This document shows, piece by piece, positions 14,712-22,353 of a stretch of 62,550 nt of DNA (positions are counted from its first letter, which is position 1; the number at the start of each line of letters is the position of its first letter). Location of the stretch: positions 1 to 62,550 of the IMG/VR virus record IMGVR_UViG_3300042402_005680, one strand, 5' to 3'. The DNA comes from a virus. The translations under genes and the position numbers were made by a program. The notes beneath the pieces are model-generated. The model saw only the letters and a program-made list of their open reading frames with translations. It made no database searches and was not told the origin of the DNA.

Positions 14712-14960
14712 TTACGCTGCCGACTGCTGTGACTCTGGTGAATGTTCAAGTAAGCTGTCCCAACGGAACGACCGCCATTCATCTTTGTCTACATCCCAAA
14801 CACACTGAACGTGCTCCGGGCCGCGTGCGATACTATACGTATCAATCCCAATCAAGTCAGGAACAAGCGTAGCACGCATGTCTCGAATACTACCATCACG
14901 TTTCCGAAAACGTAGACTCACGATTCCGGTTTCCAGCAGACTGATTAGATCTTTGTTCAA
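14712..14960 (-). CDS. SH3-barrel-like protein (DUF2693-type), 82 aa
   Basis: The pattern LRFRKRDGSIRDMRATLVP...VCVWDVDKDEWRSFRWDSL resembles the small SH3-like beta-barrel proteins of T4-type phages (DUF2693). In those a K/R-x-D/N-G hairpin is followed by V-x-V-x-D-x-x-x-x-x-W-R-S. Role unknown. Overlaps the next gene upstream by 65 bases. Confidence 0.6.
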   Translation of the reverse strand: MNKDLISLLETGIVSLRFRKRDGSIRDMRATLVPDLIGIDTYSIARGPEHVQCVWDVDKDEWRSFRWDSLLEHSPESQQSAA

Positions 14961-15096
14961 CTAGTTCTCCATATTCATGTTGCAAAACAGTGGCAAGGTG
15001 TGAAAGGTCTTGTAGAGCACTAACAGTATTTTCTGCGGACTCTACATAGGTGCACATATAGTCATAGAGTTTAAGATATTGCACAGACGGTTTCAT
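14896..15096 (-). CDS. Hypothetical protein, 66 aa
   Basis: First gene after the promoter at 15116-15144, with AAAGAGGAAAAC before the ATG. Helical, soluble, with repeated Glu/Gln. The C-terminal third overlaps the start of the SH3-like gene. Confidence 0.55.
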   Translation of the reverse strand: MKPSVQYLKLYDYMCTYVESAENTVSALQDLSHLATVLQHEYGELVEQRSNQSAGNRNRESTFSET

Positions 15097-15115
15097 GTTT
15101 TCCTCTTTATAATTT

Positions 15116-15144
15116 AATATAGCTCAAACTTTAGTAAGAGTCAA
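15116..15144 (-). promoter_or_regulatory. Promoter for the 15096 gene
   Basis: Minus strand TTGACT, 17 bases, TATATT. Confidence 0.75.
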
Positions 15145-15169
15145 GACCTATTTTAATGTAACTAGGCAC

Positions 15170-15700
15170 TTAAACTAGCAATAGCTTTCGTAACTTACTT
15201 GCTTCTGTCTCATGCAAACGCTTCATTAGAGTAGTTACGTTCATACGCAGCTCTTCTAGACTACCATTATTATCAATCGTAAAGTCTGTCATCCACGGTT
15301 CAATACTAATCGAGGTAGACGGTTCTGGAGGTAGATGGTCACTGCGGTCTACCCAAATAGAATAGTCGAAGCTTCCTGAGTTGCGTAGCGCGTGAAACTC
15401 TGCTTTGTTACGCAGTCCACAGTAGATATCATATCGTTCGTAGAGTGCTCGTCCAAGTCGAGAAGCGTCAGGCCGATTGAAGGCCCGAATGAGTTCGTAC
15501 CACTCTTGACGGTGATTATGCCTATCTTCAAAACACTGCTCTAGTGAAGAGTATCCGTATTTGCTCTTTAGTGCATCATAGATAAACAGTTCCGCACAAA
15601 ACATTGAGGAACTTTGAAAGCTGTAACGATACAGTGTGCGAAGCAGCTCACACACTGTATCTTTACCGTGCCTAGCGTATCCGACTACCATTAGTCGCAT
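15170..15700 (-). CDS. Deoxynucleoside monophosphate kinase-like P-loop protein
   Basis: 176 residues. The P-loop GYARHGKDTVCELL (residues 7-20) is of the G-x-x-x-x-G-K-D-T type found in phage dNMP kinases and adenylate-kinase relatives. RHNHRQEWYELIRAF and RLGRALYERYDIYCGLRN supply the LID/Arg segment. It would phosphorylate dNMPs from degraded host DNA for phage synthesis. The gene overlaps its upstream neighbour by 10 bases. Confidence 0.75.
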   Translation of the reverse strand: MRLMVVGYARHGKDTVCELLRTLYRYSFQSSSMFCAELFIYDALKSKYGYSSLEQCFEDRHNHRQEWYELIRAFNRPDASRLGRALYERYDIYCGLRNKAEFHALRNSGSFDYSIWVDRSDHLPPEPSTSISIEPWMTDFTIDNNGSLEELRMNVTTLMKRLHETEASKLRKLLLV

Positions 15701-15873
15701 TTTAAAATATCCTTTCCATAAAGTTGATGCAGTGCACGCACAAGATCACGTACATCTACAGCAACTCCTTCATACGGATTGCCTGCATAGTGAATACCTA
15801 CCTTGTGGCGATTATAACTCTCGCGCTGTACGACTACAGGAGCGTGCTTATCACTAATGAGTATTTTTGTCAT
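15691..15873 (-). CDS. Hypothetical protein, 60 aa
   Basis: Beta-rich N terminus (KILISDKHAPVVVQRESYNR) and helical end (RDLVRALHQLYG). Overlaps both neighbours. Unrecognised. Confidence 0.5.
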   Translation of the reverse strand: MTKILISDKHAPVVVQRESYNRHKVGIHYAGNPYEGVAVDVRDLVRALHQLYGKDILKCD

Positions 15874-15967
15874 AGACTCGGCTTTCGTCTTCCACAGGCT
15901 TTTTCACTTCGTGAATTACCCAAAGCGCTAGAGGCAGATAGGAAACTCCCAGCACAATTGCCAGCAT
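15854..15967 (-). CDS. Single-span membrane protein, 37 aa
   Basis: The start at 15967 is chosen because AGGAGAGG lies 7 bases upstream; a longer frame to 16036 lacks a site. One membrane helix (MLAIVLGVSYLPLALWVIHE), then a charged tail. Confidence 0.5.
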   Translation of the reverse strand: MLAIVLGVSYLPLALWVIHEVKKPVEDESRVYDKNTH

Positions 15968-16020
15968 CAATAGTCCTCTCCTAAGGAACCCGAAGGGTTT
16001 CGATATGCACAGGCGTATAG

Positions 16021-16095
16021 TCAGTTTGCTCCACACAAACGCAGAATGTTAGCGTGTCCGAAGTGTGTATCTGATGTAACCCATATATCACGCAT
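16021..16095 (-). pseudogene. N-terminal remnant of a metallophosphoesterase
   Basis: Directly after a promoter and an AAAGGAGC site, an ATG opens a 24-codon frame, RDIWVTSDTHFGHANILRL..., ending in TGA. SDTHFGHANI is the metal-binding first motif of phage calcineurin-like phosphoesterases. The remaining motifs are absent from all frames downstream, so this is a decayed gene start. It could still serve as a leader peptide for the genes below. Confidence 0.65.
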
Positions 16096-16116
16096 GTCTC
16101 GCTCCTTTTATGATTT

Positions 16117-16145
16117 AATATACCTTAAAAAGAGTGAGACTGCAA
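16117..16145 (-). promoter_or_regulatory. Promoter for the 16095-15170 unit
   Basis: Minus strand TTGCAG, 17 bases, TATATT. It overlaps the end region of the o-spanin-like gene (stop at 16154). Confidence 0.75.
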
Positions 16146-16153
16146 GACGCAAC

Positions 16154-16630
16154 TTAATTTCCTGGGACGACTCGTTGCAACCAAGAGCTGTTTTCTTGAG
16201 ACTCTGCGTTCGCAAGAGTAGCCTGAGTGGCTTGACTACGAATCTGTGCGTTAGCCTGATCTAAGGCTGCGGCACTCTCTTTGTAGTAGTTCTCGTAGGC
16301 TAGTATGATAGCTTGTTGCTGTTGAACTAGTGCACGAATATCACTAAAGTTTAGACCTAGATTGCCATATCCATCTCCCGTAAGAGCATAGAGAGCAAAG
16401 GCTTGACCTTGAGTTTCTAGTCTAGATTTGACTGCATCAATATTATCTTTATTAATCACAATCCACTCTACCTTACGTAAGTTAAGTTCGTCTACCGGAG
16501 GTAGAGTAAGTGGCGGCTTTTCCACAGGCTTTGCACTAATTTCAATTGCCCGGGGCGGAGGTGTTGAGCAAGCCACGAGACTTATAGCTATCATAGAGCC
16601 AAGGACACTCTTTGTTAAAAGCTGTCGCAT
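16154..16630 (-). CDS. Lipoprotein, probable outer-membrane spanin subunit
   Basis: 158 residues from the ATG at 16630. Signal sequence ending in the lipobox SLVACS, then a Pro-rich stretch and a long helical Gln/Ala-rich region. Last gene of the lysis cassette. Its start lies within the preceding membrane-anchored coiled-coil gene (89-base overlap), the arrangement of Rz/Rz1 spanin pairs. It is longer than classical Rz1. Spanins fuse inner and outer membranes in the final step of lysis. Confidence 0.65.
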   Translation of the reverse strand: MRQLLTKSVLGSMIAISLVACSTPPPRAIEISAKPVEKPPLTLPPVDELNLRKVEWIVINKDNIDAVKSRLETQGQAFALYALTGDGYGNLGLNFSDIRALVQQQQAIILAYENYYKESAAALDQANAQIRSQATQATLANAESQENSSWLQRVVPGN

Positions 16631-17036
16631 TTTCTGCATTCCTTTCTGCATCTGTTAGTTCTGCTCCTGAAAGAAGCTCAAAACATCTACCGGCGTTTTC
16701 TGTACCGCGATTTACTGCACGTTCGATACCTTCGGCATTTGCTAGAGCGGCGGCAGTAAGGTCGATTTGCTGCAGCTTTGTTGCAAGTTGCTGGTTTTGA
16801 CGACGAATATTTTGATAGGCGGCGTTGAGAGTATTTAGCTCTGTCTGTGCTGCGGCATAGCTCTCTTGCAGTGAGTTAATAGTTTCTTCATTCATCTGCA
16901 CTGCAGTCTCTAACTTTGCGGCATTTTCTACTAGAACTGCCATACGCTTCTGAGTGTCTTGATAATAGAGGTAAAATCCTCCAGCCATAGTAGCCATAAT
17001 AGCGCCCATGACCATCATTCCTTTGAGTCCTAACAT
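16542..17036 (-). CDS. Membrane-anchored coiled-coil protein, probable inner-membrane spanin
   Basis: 164 residues: a short N-terminal membrane helix (MVMGAIMATMAGGFYLYY), then about 80 residues of heptad-like coiled coil (ETINSLQESYAAAQTELNTL), then a Cys-containing C-terminal part. It lies between the endolysin and a lipoprotein gene that overlaps it, which is the i-spanin (Rz-like) position. Confidence 0.7.
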   Translation of the reverse strand: MLGLKGMMVMGAIMATMAGGFYLYYQDTQKRMAVLVENAAKLETAVQMNEETINSLQESYAAAQTELNTLNAAYQNIRRQNQQLATKLQQIDLTAAALANAEGIERAVNRGTENAGRCFELLSGAELTDAERNAENATAFNKECPWLYDSYKSRGLLNTSAPGN

Positions 17037-17064
17037 AGAGCTGACTCCTTTTAGCGGGGCTATA

Positions 17065-17089
17065 CTAGCAAAGCTTAAAACTTTGCTAG
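17065..17089 (-). terminator. Hairpin between endolysin and spanin genes
   Basis: 9-bp stem CTAGCAAAG/CTTTGCTAG. The T tract is weak on the minus strand, so partial termination or mRNA protection is more likely than a full stop. Confidence 0.4.
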
Positions 17090-17119
17090 CAGCAATCTTA
17101 ATGCCTAACGGCGGGTATT

Positions 17120-17989
17120 TTATTTTAGGAGCTTGGCGAGGGTTTTTGGCCCGGCGACTCCGTCTGCGACTAATCCATTTTTTGACTGCCAGGATTTCAA
17201 GGCTTTTTCGGTTCCAGGGCCAAAGGAGCCGTCGGATGTAAGGCCAAGCGCCCGCTGTAGCGCTTCGACGACGGGGCCGCTCGACCCTTTGCGGAGGGTT
17301 TGGGATAGGTTCAGAGCGCTCGGGTTCGGGGGCGGAGCGCTCGGAGTAAAATTTCCACCAAGTACCTGCAGTGCGTGTTCAAATCGCTGTTTGCGGTCAG
17401 CTAAACCAATGTCCCCACCATTGATTATCTTAGTCATCTTTACTATGTCTTTAGCGTCTGCGACGGCATTAAGCTTCTTTGCATTCCAGAACCAGCAGGC
17501 ACTCTCAATTGCACCTTTTTCTGTCGCAACATACGCTGCAGCCTCATCTGCAGTCATGCCCACAGTCGATCCAAAAGCTCCATAGTTATTACGCCCCGTG
17601 AGCTGCTTTAATCCACGACCACGAAACTTCCATCCGTCTCCAGGCTGCACATTACCTAGTGCTCCTTTAGCAGACCGGTTTTCATCCATATAGACATAGT
17701 TAGCAATTTTTTCTGGATTACGTGCGTACTCTGCGGCGTTCCGCTTGCCTGGTCCAAAATACTTTGGAAAAACTCGTAGTAGCGTTTCTTCCCGATAGTT
17801 TAAGTTCTCTTCGAGTGTTTTAAAATTATTAGACTCGTGTGCGCATTGGGCTAGAAAGCCGGCGACACGAGCCTCAGTAGTAATATCATATTTTGGAAAA
17901 ATAGAGACACAAGCCTCATACCAACGGTCTGAGTCTGGATTGCCTCGTAGAATTTCTCTTAGTTGTTCCTTTGTAAAGTTAAATTTCAA
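17120..17989 (-). CDS. GH19 endolysin with C-terminal peptidoglycan-binding domain
   Basis: 289 residues. The catalytic GH19 (chitinase-like) domain spans about 1-200: FLAQCAHESNNFKTLEENLN with the catalytic Glu, then GDGWKFRGRGLKQLTGRNNY. A Pro-rich linker (SAPPPNPSALN) leads to one PG_binding_1 repeat: LRKGSSGPVVEALQRALGL then DGSFGPGTEKALKSWQ. It cleaves the peptidoglycan glycan chain at lysis. Spanin-type genes follow on the same strand. Confidence 0.92.
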   Translation of the reverse strand: MKFNFTKEQLREILRGNPDSDRWYEACVSIFPKYDITTEARVAGFLAQCAHESNNFKTLEENLNYREETLLRVFPKYFGPGKRNAAEYARNPEKIANYVYMDENRSAKGALGNVQPGDGWKFRGRGLKQLTGRNNYGAFGSTVGMTADEAAAYVATEKGAIESACWFWNAKKLNAVADAKDIVKMTKIINGGDIGLADRKQRFEHALQVLGGNFTPSAPPPNPSALNLSQTLRKGSSGPVVEALQRALGLTSDGSFGPGTEKALKSWQSKNGLVADGVAGPKTLAKLLK

Positions 17990-18007
17990 TAACTTTCTCC
18001 TTTCTGT

Positions 18008-18649
18008 CTAGTTCCAGAGGGCTTCATAGTACTTGCCGAACAGCCGGAATCCGTTGTTCATACGTGCTTGATGAGCACGTTCGCCCTCACGGTCATATTT
18101 ACCTTCTTTTTTCAGTTTAAACTCACGATTACCGTCCTCATCTGGCTCTGAGCTAAATTCAAACTCTGCGTGCTCAATGATGTAGTCCTCTTCCCACCAA
18201 GCACGAGTCTTCTGCTCAAATGCCCAAATCATCTCATTGAGAACCCAATCCCAACGAGCGTGAACATTACCGTCCTCGTGCCACTTCTCGACAGGAGGCG
18301 ACTCAGTGCTACGAAGATGCTCAGGAACGTCATCATCATCGACGTTCGGAGAGCCGTGCTTAGTCGTTTTAAGTTGCTTCAGCATAGGAAGAATAATATG
18401 GGCAAGAGTATGGTCCATACTCCAAGTATCCCAACGGTCGAGCTTTACGACAATGCGACGTTCTTTTTTGTCCAGATAGCGATTAATCGTAGCATTGTAA
18501 AAAGATTGAAGACCGTTCTCAATTTTTTCAAGAGTATTGTCAATCCAGTCTTTATTATCCTGCCACTCATTACCATATCGCCGAGTCATGTGACGTTCGT
18601 GAACTCGACTAATCCAGCGGTCAATGTACGGACCAATATATACTTTCAT
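18008..18649 (-). CDS. Hypothetical protein common in T4-like marine phages, 213 aa
   Basis: Starts MKVYIGPYIDRW, an opening I associate with a conserved uncharacterised family of large phages. Rich in Trp, Asp and Glu, predicted mixed alpha/beta, with an acidic segment NVDDDDVPEHL. No catalytic motif seen. Confidence 0.7.
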   Translation of the reverse strand: MKVYIGPYIDRWISRVHERHMTRRYGNEWQDNKDWIDNTLEKIENGLQSFYNATINRYLDKKERRIVVKLDRWDTWSMDHTLAHIILPMLKQLKTTKHGSPNVDDDDVPEHLRSTESPPVEKWHEDGNVHARWDWVLNEMIWAFEQKTRAWWEEDYIIEHAEFEFSSEPDEDGNREFKLKKEGKYDREGERAHQARMNNGFRLFGKYYEALWN

Positions 18650-18812
18650 CTTTGTCCTCTTCTACAATCTTATAGGCTTTCCAAGCACGTGCAGCTGCAA
18701 GTGCATCTTCCCAAGTTTGAAAAGATGCACGCTCTTCTTGATTTTTCATTACATAGAGAAAACCATCCTCAAATGGAACTAGTATGTAGTAAAGTTTATC
18801 CGCAATAGTCAA
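18621..18812 (-). CDS. Hypothetical protein, 63 aa
   Basis: Begins with a beta hairpin (KLYYILVPFEDGFLYVM) followed by a helix with Trp. Overlaps both neighbours by 17-29 bases. Unrecognised. Confidence 0.5.
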   Translation of the reverse strand: MTIADKLYYILVPFEDGFLYVMKNQEERASFQTWEDALAAARAWKAYKIVEEDKDESIYWSVH

Positions 18813-19446
18813 CTGTACGCTCCGCCCACTGGCTCAAGTCAGCTATGTCATCCATATTTACATTGCACCACGGGTCGGTAATGACAAGTACCTCTCCCCG
18901 CAACATAAAGTTGCCACGGTGCATATCAAGACGACGACCCTCACAATCGTCATCATCATCCTGTTCATTCTCACAATAGGTATTAGTGCCCATACCAAAA
19001 GGACGCCCGCTCTTTGCGTGAGTAGTATTTTCCTTAATGGCATTAACTACTTCTAGCAACTGCTGAGGATTAGGAACTCGAGTCGGATAGGTATCAAGAA
19101 ACTCCTGAGCTTCCTCATCTGAGTGATAGCCAAGCACGTAGTCACGGATAAAATCCGTAAGCGATTCGTCACTGTAGGTAGTAGGAGCCAGACGTTCCAT
19201 CGTACACACATAGAACTCATTAGCAGAGTCGCTATAGAACGAGTGAATGTGCGGCACATGCGGGTTATTGGAATAAGCGTCAATGACCAGCCCACGATAG
19301 TCCAACCACGGGTCATCCATATTAGTGCCAATCTTAATGGCAACATCTGAGTTGCTACGAGTAGCCAAAGCGGCGCTGTAGCAGCCAACCCCGAGAACAG
19401 CGTTACCTTGACGAGTGAGATTTCGGATGATGCGGTGGCCAGTCAT
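18796..19446 (-). CDS. Protein-kinase-like fold protein, 216 aa
   Basis: The N-terminal GVGCYSAALATRSNSDVAIKIG looks like a kinase glycine-rich loop and a VAIK lysine strand. MHRGNFMLRGEVLVITDPW near residue 180 looks like a catalytic loop (HRGN) followed by a DPW metal motif in place of DFG. The length between them is short. This is consistent with an atypical phage kinase or kinase-fold antirestriction protein. Activity is inference. First gene after the promoter 19471-19499. Confidence 0.6.
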   Translation of the reverse strand: MTGHRIIRNLTRQGNAVLGVGCYSAALATRSNSDVAIKIGTNMDDPWLDYRGLVIDAYSNNPHVPHIHSFYSDSANEFYVCTMERLAPTTYSDESLTDFIRDYVLGYHSDEEAQEFLDTYPTRVPNPQQLLEVVNAIKENTTHAKSGRPFGMGTNTYCENEQDDDDDCEGRRLDMHRGNFMLRGEVLVITDPWCNVNMDDIADLSQWAERTVDYCG

Positions 19447-19470
19447 AGTTATCTCCGTTGCTGATAACTA

Positions 19471-19499
19471 AATATAACCTATCCAAGAGCTTAGAGCAA
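19471..19499 (-). promoter_or_regulatory. Promoter for the kinase-like gene
   Basis: Minus strand TTGCTC, 17 bases, TATATT, then CAACGGAGATAACT as ribosome site. Confidence 0.75.
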
Positions 19500-19512
19500 G
19501 TGTACAGTAACT

Positions 19513-19764
19513 TTAACGTTGTAGGTATTCTACAACGGATTCACGATAGTCGAGACTCCTCGCATACAATACTACGAGAATAGCAGCTACAACTGCTACA
19601 AATCTGATACCAATTCCAAGCACTTCTAGCGGTGGCACTGTCAAAGGAATCCAGAAGATAAAGTGTAATGTCAGGGCAGCTGCAATAATAATAACTGTGC
19701 TCATTATATAGGCTACAGTATAAGCAGACGCTAAAATATAGAGGTGTGCTAACACTTTTTTCAA
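19513..19764 (-). CDS. Two-span membrane protein, 83 aa
   Basis: TTG start at 19764 overlaps the stop of the previous gene and follows GGAGAG. Two hydrophobic helices (YIMSTVIIIAAALTLHFIFW and VAVVAAILVVLYA) separated by a Pro-rich turn. Possible holin-like topology but not next to the lysis genes. Confidence 0.5.
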   Translation of the reverse strand: MKKVLAHLYILASAYTVAYIMSTVIIIAAALTLHFIFWIPLTVPPLEVLGIGIRFVAVVAAILVVLYARSLDYRESVVEYLQR

Positions 19765-20150
19765 GTTACTCTCCGCACAGTGATACCCGCAGTTTCTGCA
19801 ATTTCACACATCATTTCAGTTCCACGACCTCCTGGAAACGCAATAACAATATCAGGTTTACCCTCTTCTAGCATTTGAGTATTACGTCGATATCCTGCAG
19901 ACTTGCCGTATTGCTTCCAGTTAGCTGGAAAACTAAGGGTCATGACTTTATTTCGAATGGCCCAATCTTTAGCTAGGGTATCTGCTCCGCGCGCCTCTCC
20001 CTGAATAATAACTAAATCGGTAAACTCAGTTTTAAGACTATCTAAGATAGTGTTTAAATAACTAACTTCATCAGTATTAATAACTGTATATCCTTCTTCA
20101 GTTACCCGAGTGCCATACTCGCGACCGCCACATACCAACACTCTAGTCAT
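19761..20150 (-). CDS. YspA/DUF2493-type SLOG-superfamily protein, 129 aa
   Basis: Contains VLVCGGREY (residues 4-12), the family's Rossmann start; VIIQGEARGADTLAKDWA; a W-x-x-Y-G-K-S-A-G-x-x-R-N segment; and VIAFPGGRGTEMM near the end. These are the nucleotide or ligand-binding loops of DUF2493. Such proteins are thought to sense or process nucleotide-derived ligands. Common in phages; exact role unknown. Confidence 0.82.
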   Translation of the reverse strand: MTRVLVCGGREYGTRVTEEGYTVINTDEVSYLNTILDSLKTEFTDLVIIQGEARGADTLAKDWAIRNKVMTLSFPANWKQYGKSAGYRRNTQMLEEGKPDIVIAFPGGRGTEMMCEIAETAGITVRRVT

Positions 20151-20517
20151 TTTTTAACTTCACCATAGTAGTTTCAACTTCAATACCTTTAGAGGCTAGC
20201 TCACGGTCACGAAGTTCTCGCATCTCTTCGTGAGTGTAGATTGCATTATGCAGCTCTAGATACCCACATTCCATTCCCTGAACATACATGCCTGGACCAA
20301 ATCCAAACACATTATACAGGACATAGCGATAAGATCCACGCTCTTTGATCTCGCCTTGATAGATACGTTTTACAACTGCGTAAAACGCATCTTCACGCTC
20401 AGTCTCGGTAAGAGAGTTCCACCAAGCGTCGTTCTTGACCTCATACTCCTTAACAGCTTCTTCCCATTCTCTTGAGGCATTTGAGAGCGCTTCAAGCAAG
20501 TTAGATTTGTTGCTCAT
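20143..20517 (-). CDS. Hypothetical protein, 124 aa
   Basis: Overlaps the DUF2493 gene by 8 bases. Helical and acidic with a central aromatic part (RYVLYNVFGFGPGMYV). No known family. Confidence 0.55.
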   Translation of the reverse strand: MSNKSNLLEALSNASREWEEAVKEYEVKNDAWWNSLTETEREDAFYAVVKRIYQGEIKERGSYRYVLYNVFGFGPGMYVQGMECGYLELHNAIYTHEEMRELRDRELASKGIEVETTMVKLKND

Positions 20518-20526
20518 TTTTAATAC

Positions 20527-20739
20527 TCAAAATAAGGTTGTTTGCATAGGACAGTACGAATTATAGCATTTATAGTTCATAGCTCCCTTCCATTCCATAC
20601 CACATTTCCCACATTTTATAGTTTGCGAATCTAGCTTTATGGGATGGATGGGAGGAACAGCTCTAATTTGCATTTCAATATCGTCTAGCCGTTTCAGCAC
20701 TTGTCTAAGTAAATCACTAAGACTAGGCTCATGTTCCAT
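20527..20739 (-). CDS. Small protein with C-terminal zinc ribbon, 70 aa
   Basis: ATG at 20739 follows GGGGAGGCTCGC. An N-terminal helix (LLRQVLKRLDDIEMQI) precedes CGKCGMEWKG and CYNSYCP, a four-Cys zinc site. Likely nucleic-acid or protein-binding. Confidence 0.6.
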   Translation of the reverse strand: MEHEPSLSDLLRQVLKRLDDIEMQIRAVPPIHPIKLDSQTIKCGKCGMEWKGAMNYKCYNSYCPMQTTLF

Positions 20740-20968
20740 GCGAGCCTCCCCAAGTAGGTTTAACAACTTGTGACACACTTTTGGTTGCTATCTCAATTTT
20801 AGGATGAGCTGAGATAACTTCTTCAATCTTCGGTTCATAGGTCACTCGAATCTTACGACCCAATTCATACAAAGTATCTTTATCCGGGTTGTATCCGTGC
20901 TGCTCCAGTTCGTCAAGAGACTTGAGCAGATAAGCACGGTCTAGCAGTAGTACATATTTATAATTCAT
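20729..20968 (-). CDS. Hypothetical protein, 79 aa
   Basis: Soluble alpha/beta, Lys/Glu-rich; overlaps the zinc-ribbon gene by 11 bases. Unrecognised. Confidence 0.5.
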   Translation of the reverse strand: MNYKYVLLLDRAYLLKSLDELEQHGYNPDKDTLYELGRKIRVTYEPKIEEVISAHPKIEIATKSVSQVVKPTWGGSHGT

Positions 20969-20977
20969 TTTATCCTC

Positions 20978-21601
20978 TTAGAAAAAAGCGTGTAGCAATT
21001 CACGTTCGCGTTCGACGTCCTCACGACTACGTGGGACAACACCAAATTCTAGCTGCATCATGTTTGCTGTATCAATGCGTAGATGTTTGCATCCATCTTT
21101 AAAATGCTTCCAAGTCAAACCATCATTATAGTCTGGAATGATAGCATGAGCCTTCGCATCTATATCTTCAATCCACGGTACAGAATAATTATTAATAGCG
21201 GCAATAGAACTATCATCATCTACAATGAGATAGTTATCGCCGTCTCGACCGTAGTCCTCAACCCACAAACCAACGTTATGCAGTTTGTTAGAAGTAAGAC
21301 GGAACGGAGTTACTGGATGACTATGATACTGAAAGTTTAAATCGTTACTCGCCATGATATGCTTGACAAACTCAACTGCGCGTTCACTGCGAAAAGCCCA
21401 AGTAGTGCTGAACACAATCTGCGCAGATGAGTAGGTAGACCAGAGCTGAAACATGCGCACAGCAACCGGGTCAAAATAAGGTACAAGCCCATCAGGCGAA
21501 CCAGCCATAAAATCTGCAACAGCTTTGCGGTTACGGTCAAAGAGGTGCATCTTGCCTGGCAGGAGCACTCCGTCGATATCCACAAAGATAATATTACGCA
21601 T
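20978..21601 (-). CDS. HAD-fold phosphatase-like protein, 207 aa
   Basis: ATG at 21601 with GAGG upstream is preferred over a TTG at 21616. The first strand reads NIIFVDIDGVLLPGK, giving the HAD nucleophile pair DID. FSTTWAF is motif II, and NYLIVDDDSSI the acidic motif IV. The arrangement is similar to HAD domains of phage and RNA-repair polynucleotide phosphatases. Substrate unknown. Confidence 0.75.
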   Translation of the reverse strand: MRNIIFVDIDGVLLPGKMHLFDRNRKAVADFMAGSPDGLVPYFDPVAVRMFQLWSTYSSAQIVFSTTWAFRSERAVEFVKHIMASNDLNFQYHSHPVTPFRLTSNKLHNVGLWVEDYGRDGDNYLIVDDDSSIAAINNYSVPWIEDIDAKAHAIIPDYNDGLTWKHFKDGCKHLRIDTANMMQLEFGVVPRSREDVERERELLHAFF

Positions 21602-21758
21602 TTTTCTGTTCCTCAACAGCCGCTACATACAAATCAGTTTGACGAGCTTTTTGATAAGCAATCACTAGTGCAGACATCAACCCGTCAGCTAAAAAAGTAT
21701 AGGTTTGTGAGTGCTCAAAAGTAGTTGGGTGGTGTAGATAAGCTAGAAATTTTTTCAA
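21594..21758 (-). CDS. Hypothetical protein, 54 aa, TTG start
   Basis: TTG at 21758, three bases after the previous stop. The chain reads as a plausible helical protein (ADGLMSALVIAYQKARQTDL), and its stop overlaps the HAD gene start. The start choice is uncertain. Confidence 0.45.
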   Translation of the reverse strand: MKKFLAYLHHPTTFEHSQTYTFLADGLMSALVIAYQKARQTDLYVAAVEEQKNA

Positions 21759-21763
21759 CGCAC

Positions 21764-21997
21764 TCAGCTTTCAGATTCAGCTACAATTTTTCTCAGTTGT
21801 TCGGCTGCATTAACAATGAGGTCGAGTTCCTCAAAACTCAAACGCACTTGCTGCATACCGCGGTTTTCAGTTTCTTGAGTCAGAGTGAGAAAGTATCCTT
21901 CATTGTCATCTTCCAACCTAACACGAGTTAGATTGTCTCCAAACATTAGGTTAGCACCTTCCAGGTGCACGGCAAGTTCTGTAATGCTAATTTTCAT
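21764..21997 (-). CDS. Hypothetical protein, 77 aa
   Basis: ATG at 21997 preceded by AAGGAGATTAAA. Beta strands in the middle (RVRLEDDNEGYFLTLTQE), then a helix. Unrecognised. Confidence 0.6.
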   Translation of the reverse strand: MKISITELAVHLEGANLMFGDNLTRVRLEDDNEGYFLTLTQETENRGMQQVRLSFEELDLIVNAAEQLRKIVAESES

Positions 21998-21998
21998 T

Positions 21999-22265
21999 TT
22001 AATCTCCTTCATAGCTAATAGTTTTGTCGGTCTTTTCATAGACTTGTTCCCAAGCGCAACCGTATGCTGGGCAGATGCGAACAAACTGAGGTAACTCATT
22101 AGCATCTGTCTCGCCGTGTCCACCAGTAAGAAAGTAGACTCCAGTCATCTCTGGGTGTGCGTGACGAAAACGAGCACGCTCACGCTCATAGAGATCGAGC
22201 GCTCTACGAAGATGTACAATTTGCTCAATTAACTGTTCGCGGGTCATGCCCTCTAAATCAGTCAT
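21999..22265 (-). CDS. Hypothetical protein, 88 aa
   Basis: ATG at 22265 preceded by CAGGAGACTTGC. N-terminal coiled-coil-like helix (REQLIEQIVHLRRALDLYER), then a two-Cys segment (CPAYGCAW). First gene after promoter 22289-22317. Confidence 0.6.
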   Translation of the reverse strand: MTDLEGMTREQLIEQIVHLRRALDLYERERARFRHAHPEMTGVYFLTGGHGETDANELPQFVRICPAYGCAWEQVYEKTDKTISYEGD

Positions 22266-22288
22266 GCAAGTCTCCTGTTTCATACTAT

Positions 22289-22317
22289 AATATAGCAAAA
22301 GAAAAAGCGGCTGTCAA
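22289..22317 (-). promoter_or_regulatory. Promoter overlapping a terminator
   Basis: Minus strand TTGACA, 17 bases, TATATT. The -35 box lies in the loop and the spacer in the arm of the terminator at 22302-22327. Confidence 0.75.
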
Positions 22318-22327
22318 GCCGCTTTTT
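22302..22327 (-). terminator. Terminator after the cytidylyltransferase gene
   Basis: AGCGGCT-GTCA-AGCCGCT stem with A and T runs on both sides. It stops transcripts from the 25163-22354 unit. Confidence 0.85.
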
Positions 22328-22353
22328 TGAATTTTTTACCTGCTTTAGAAGTA

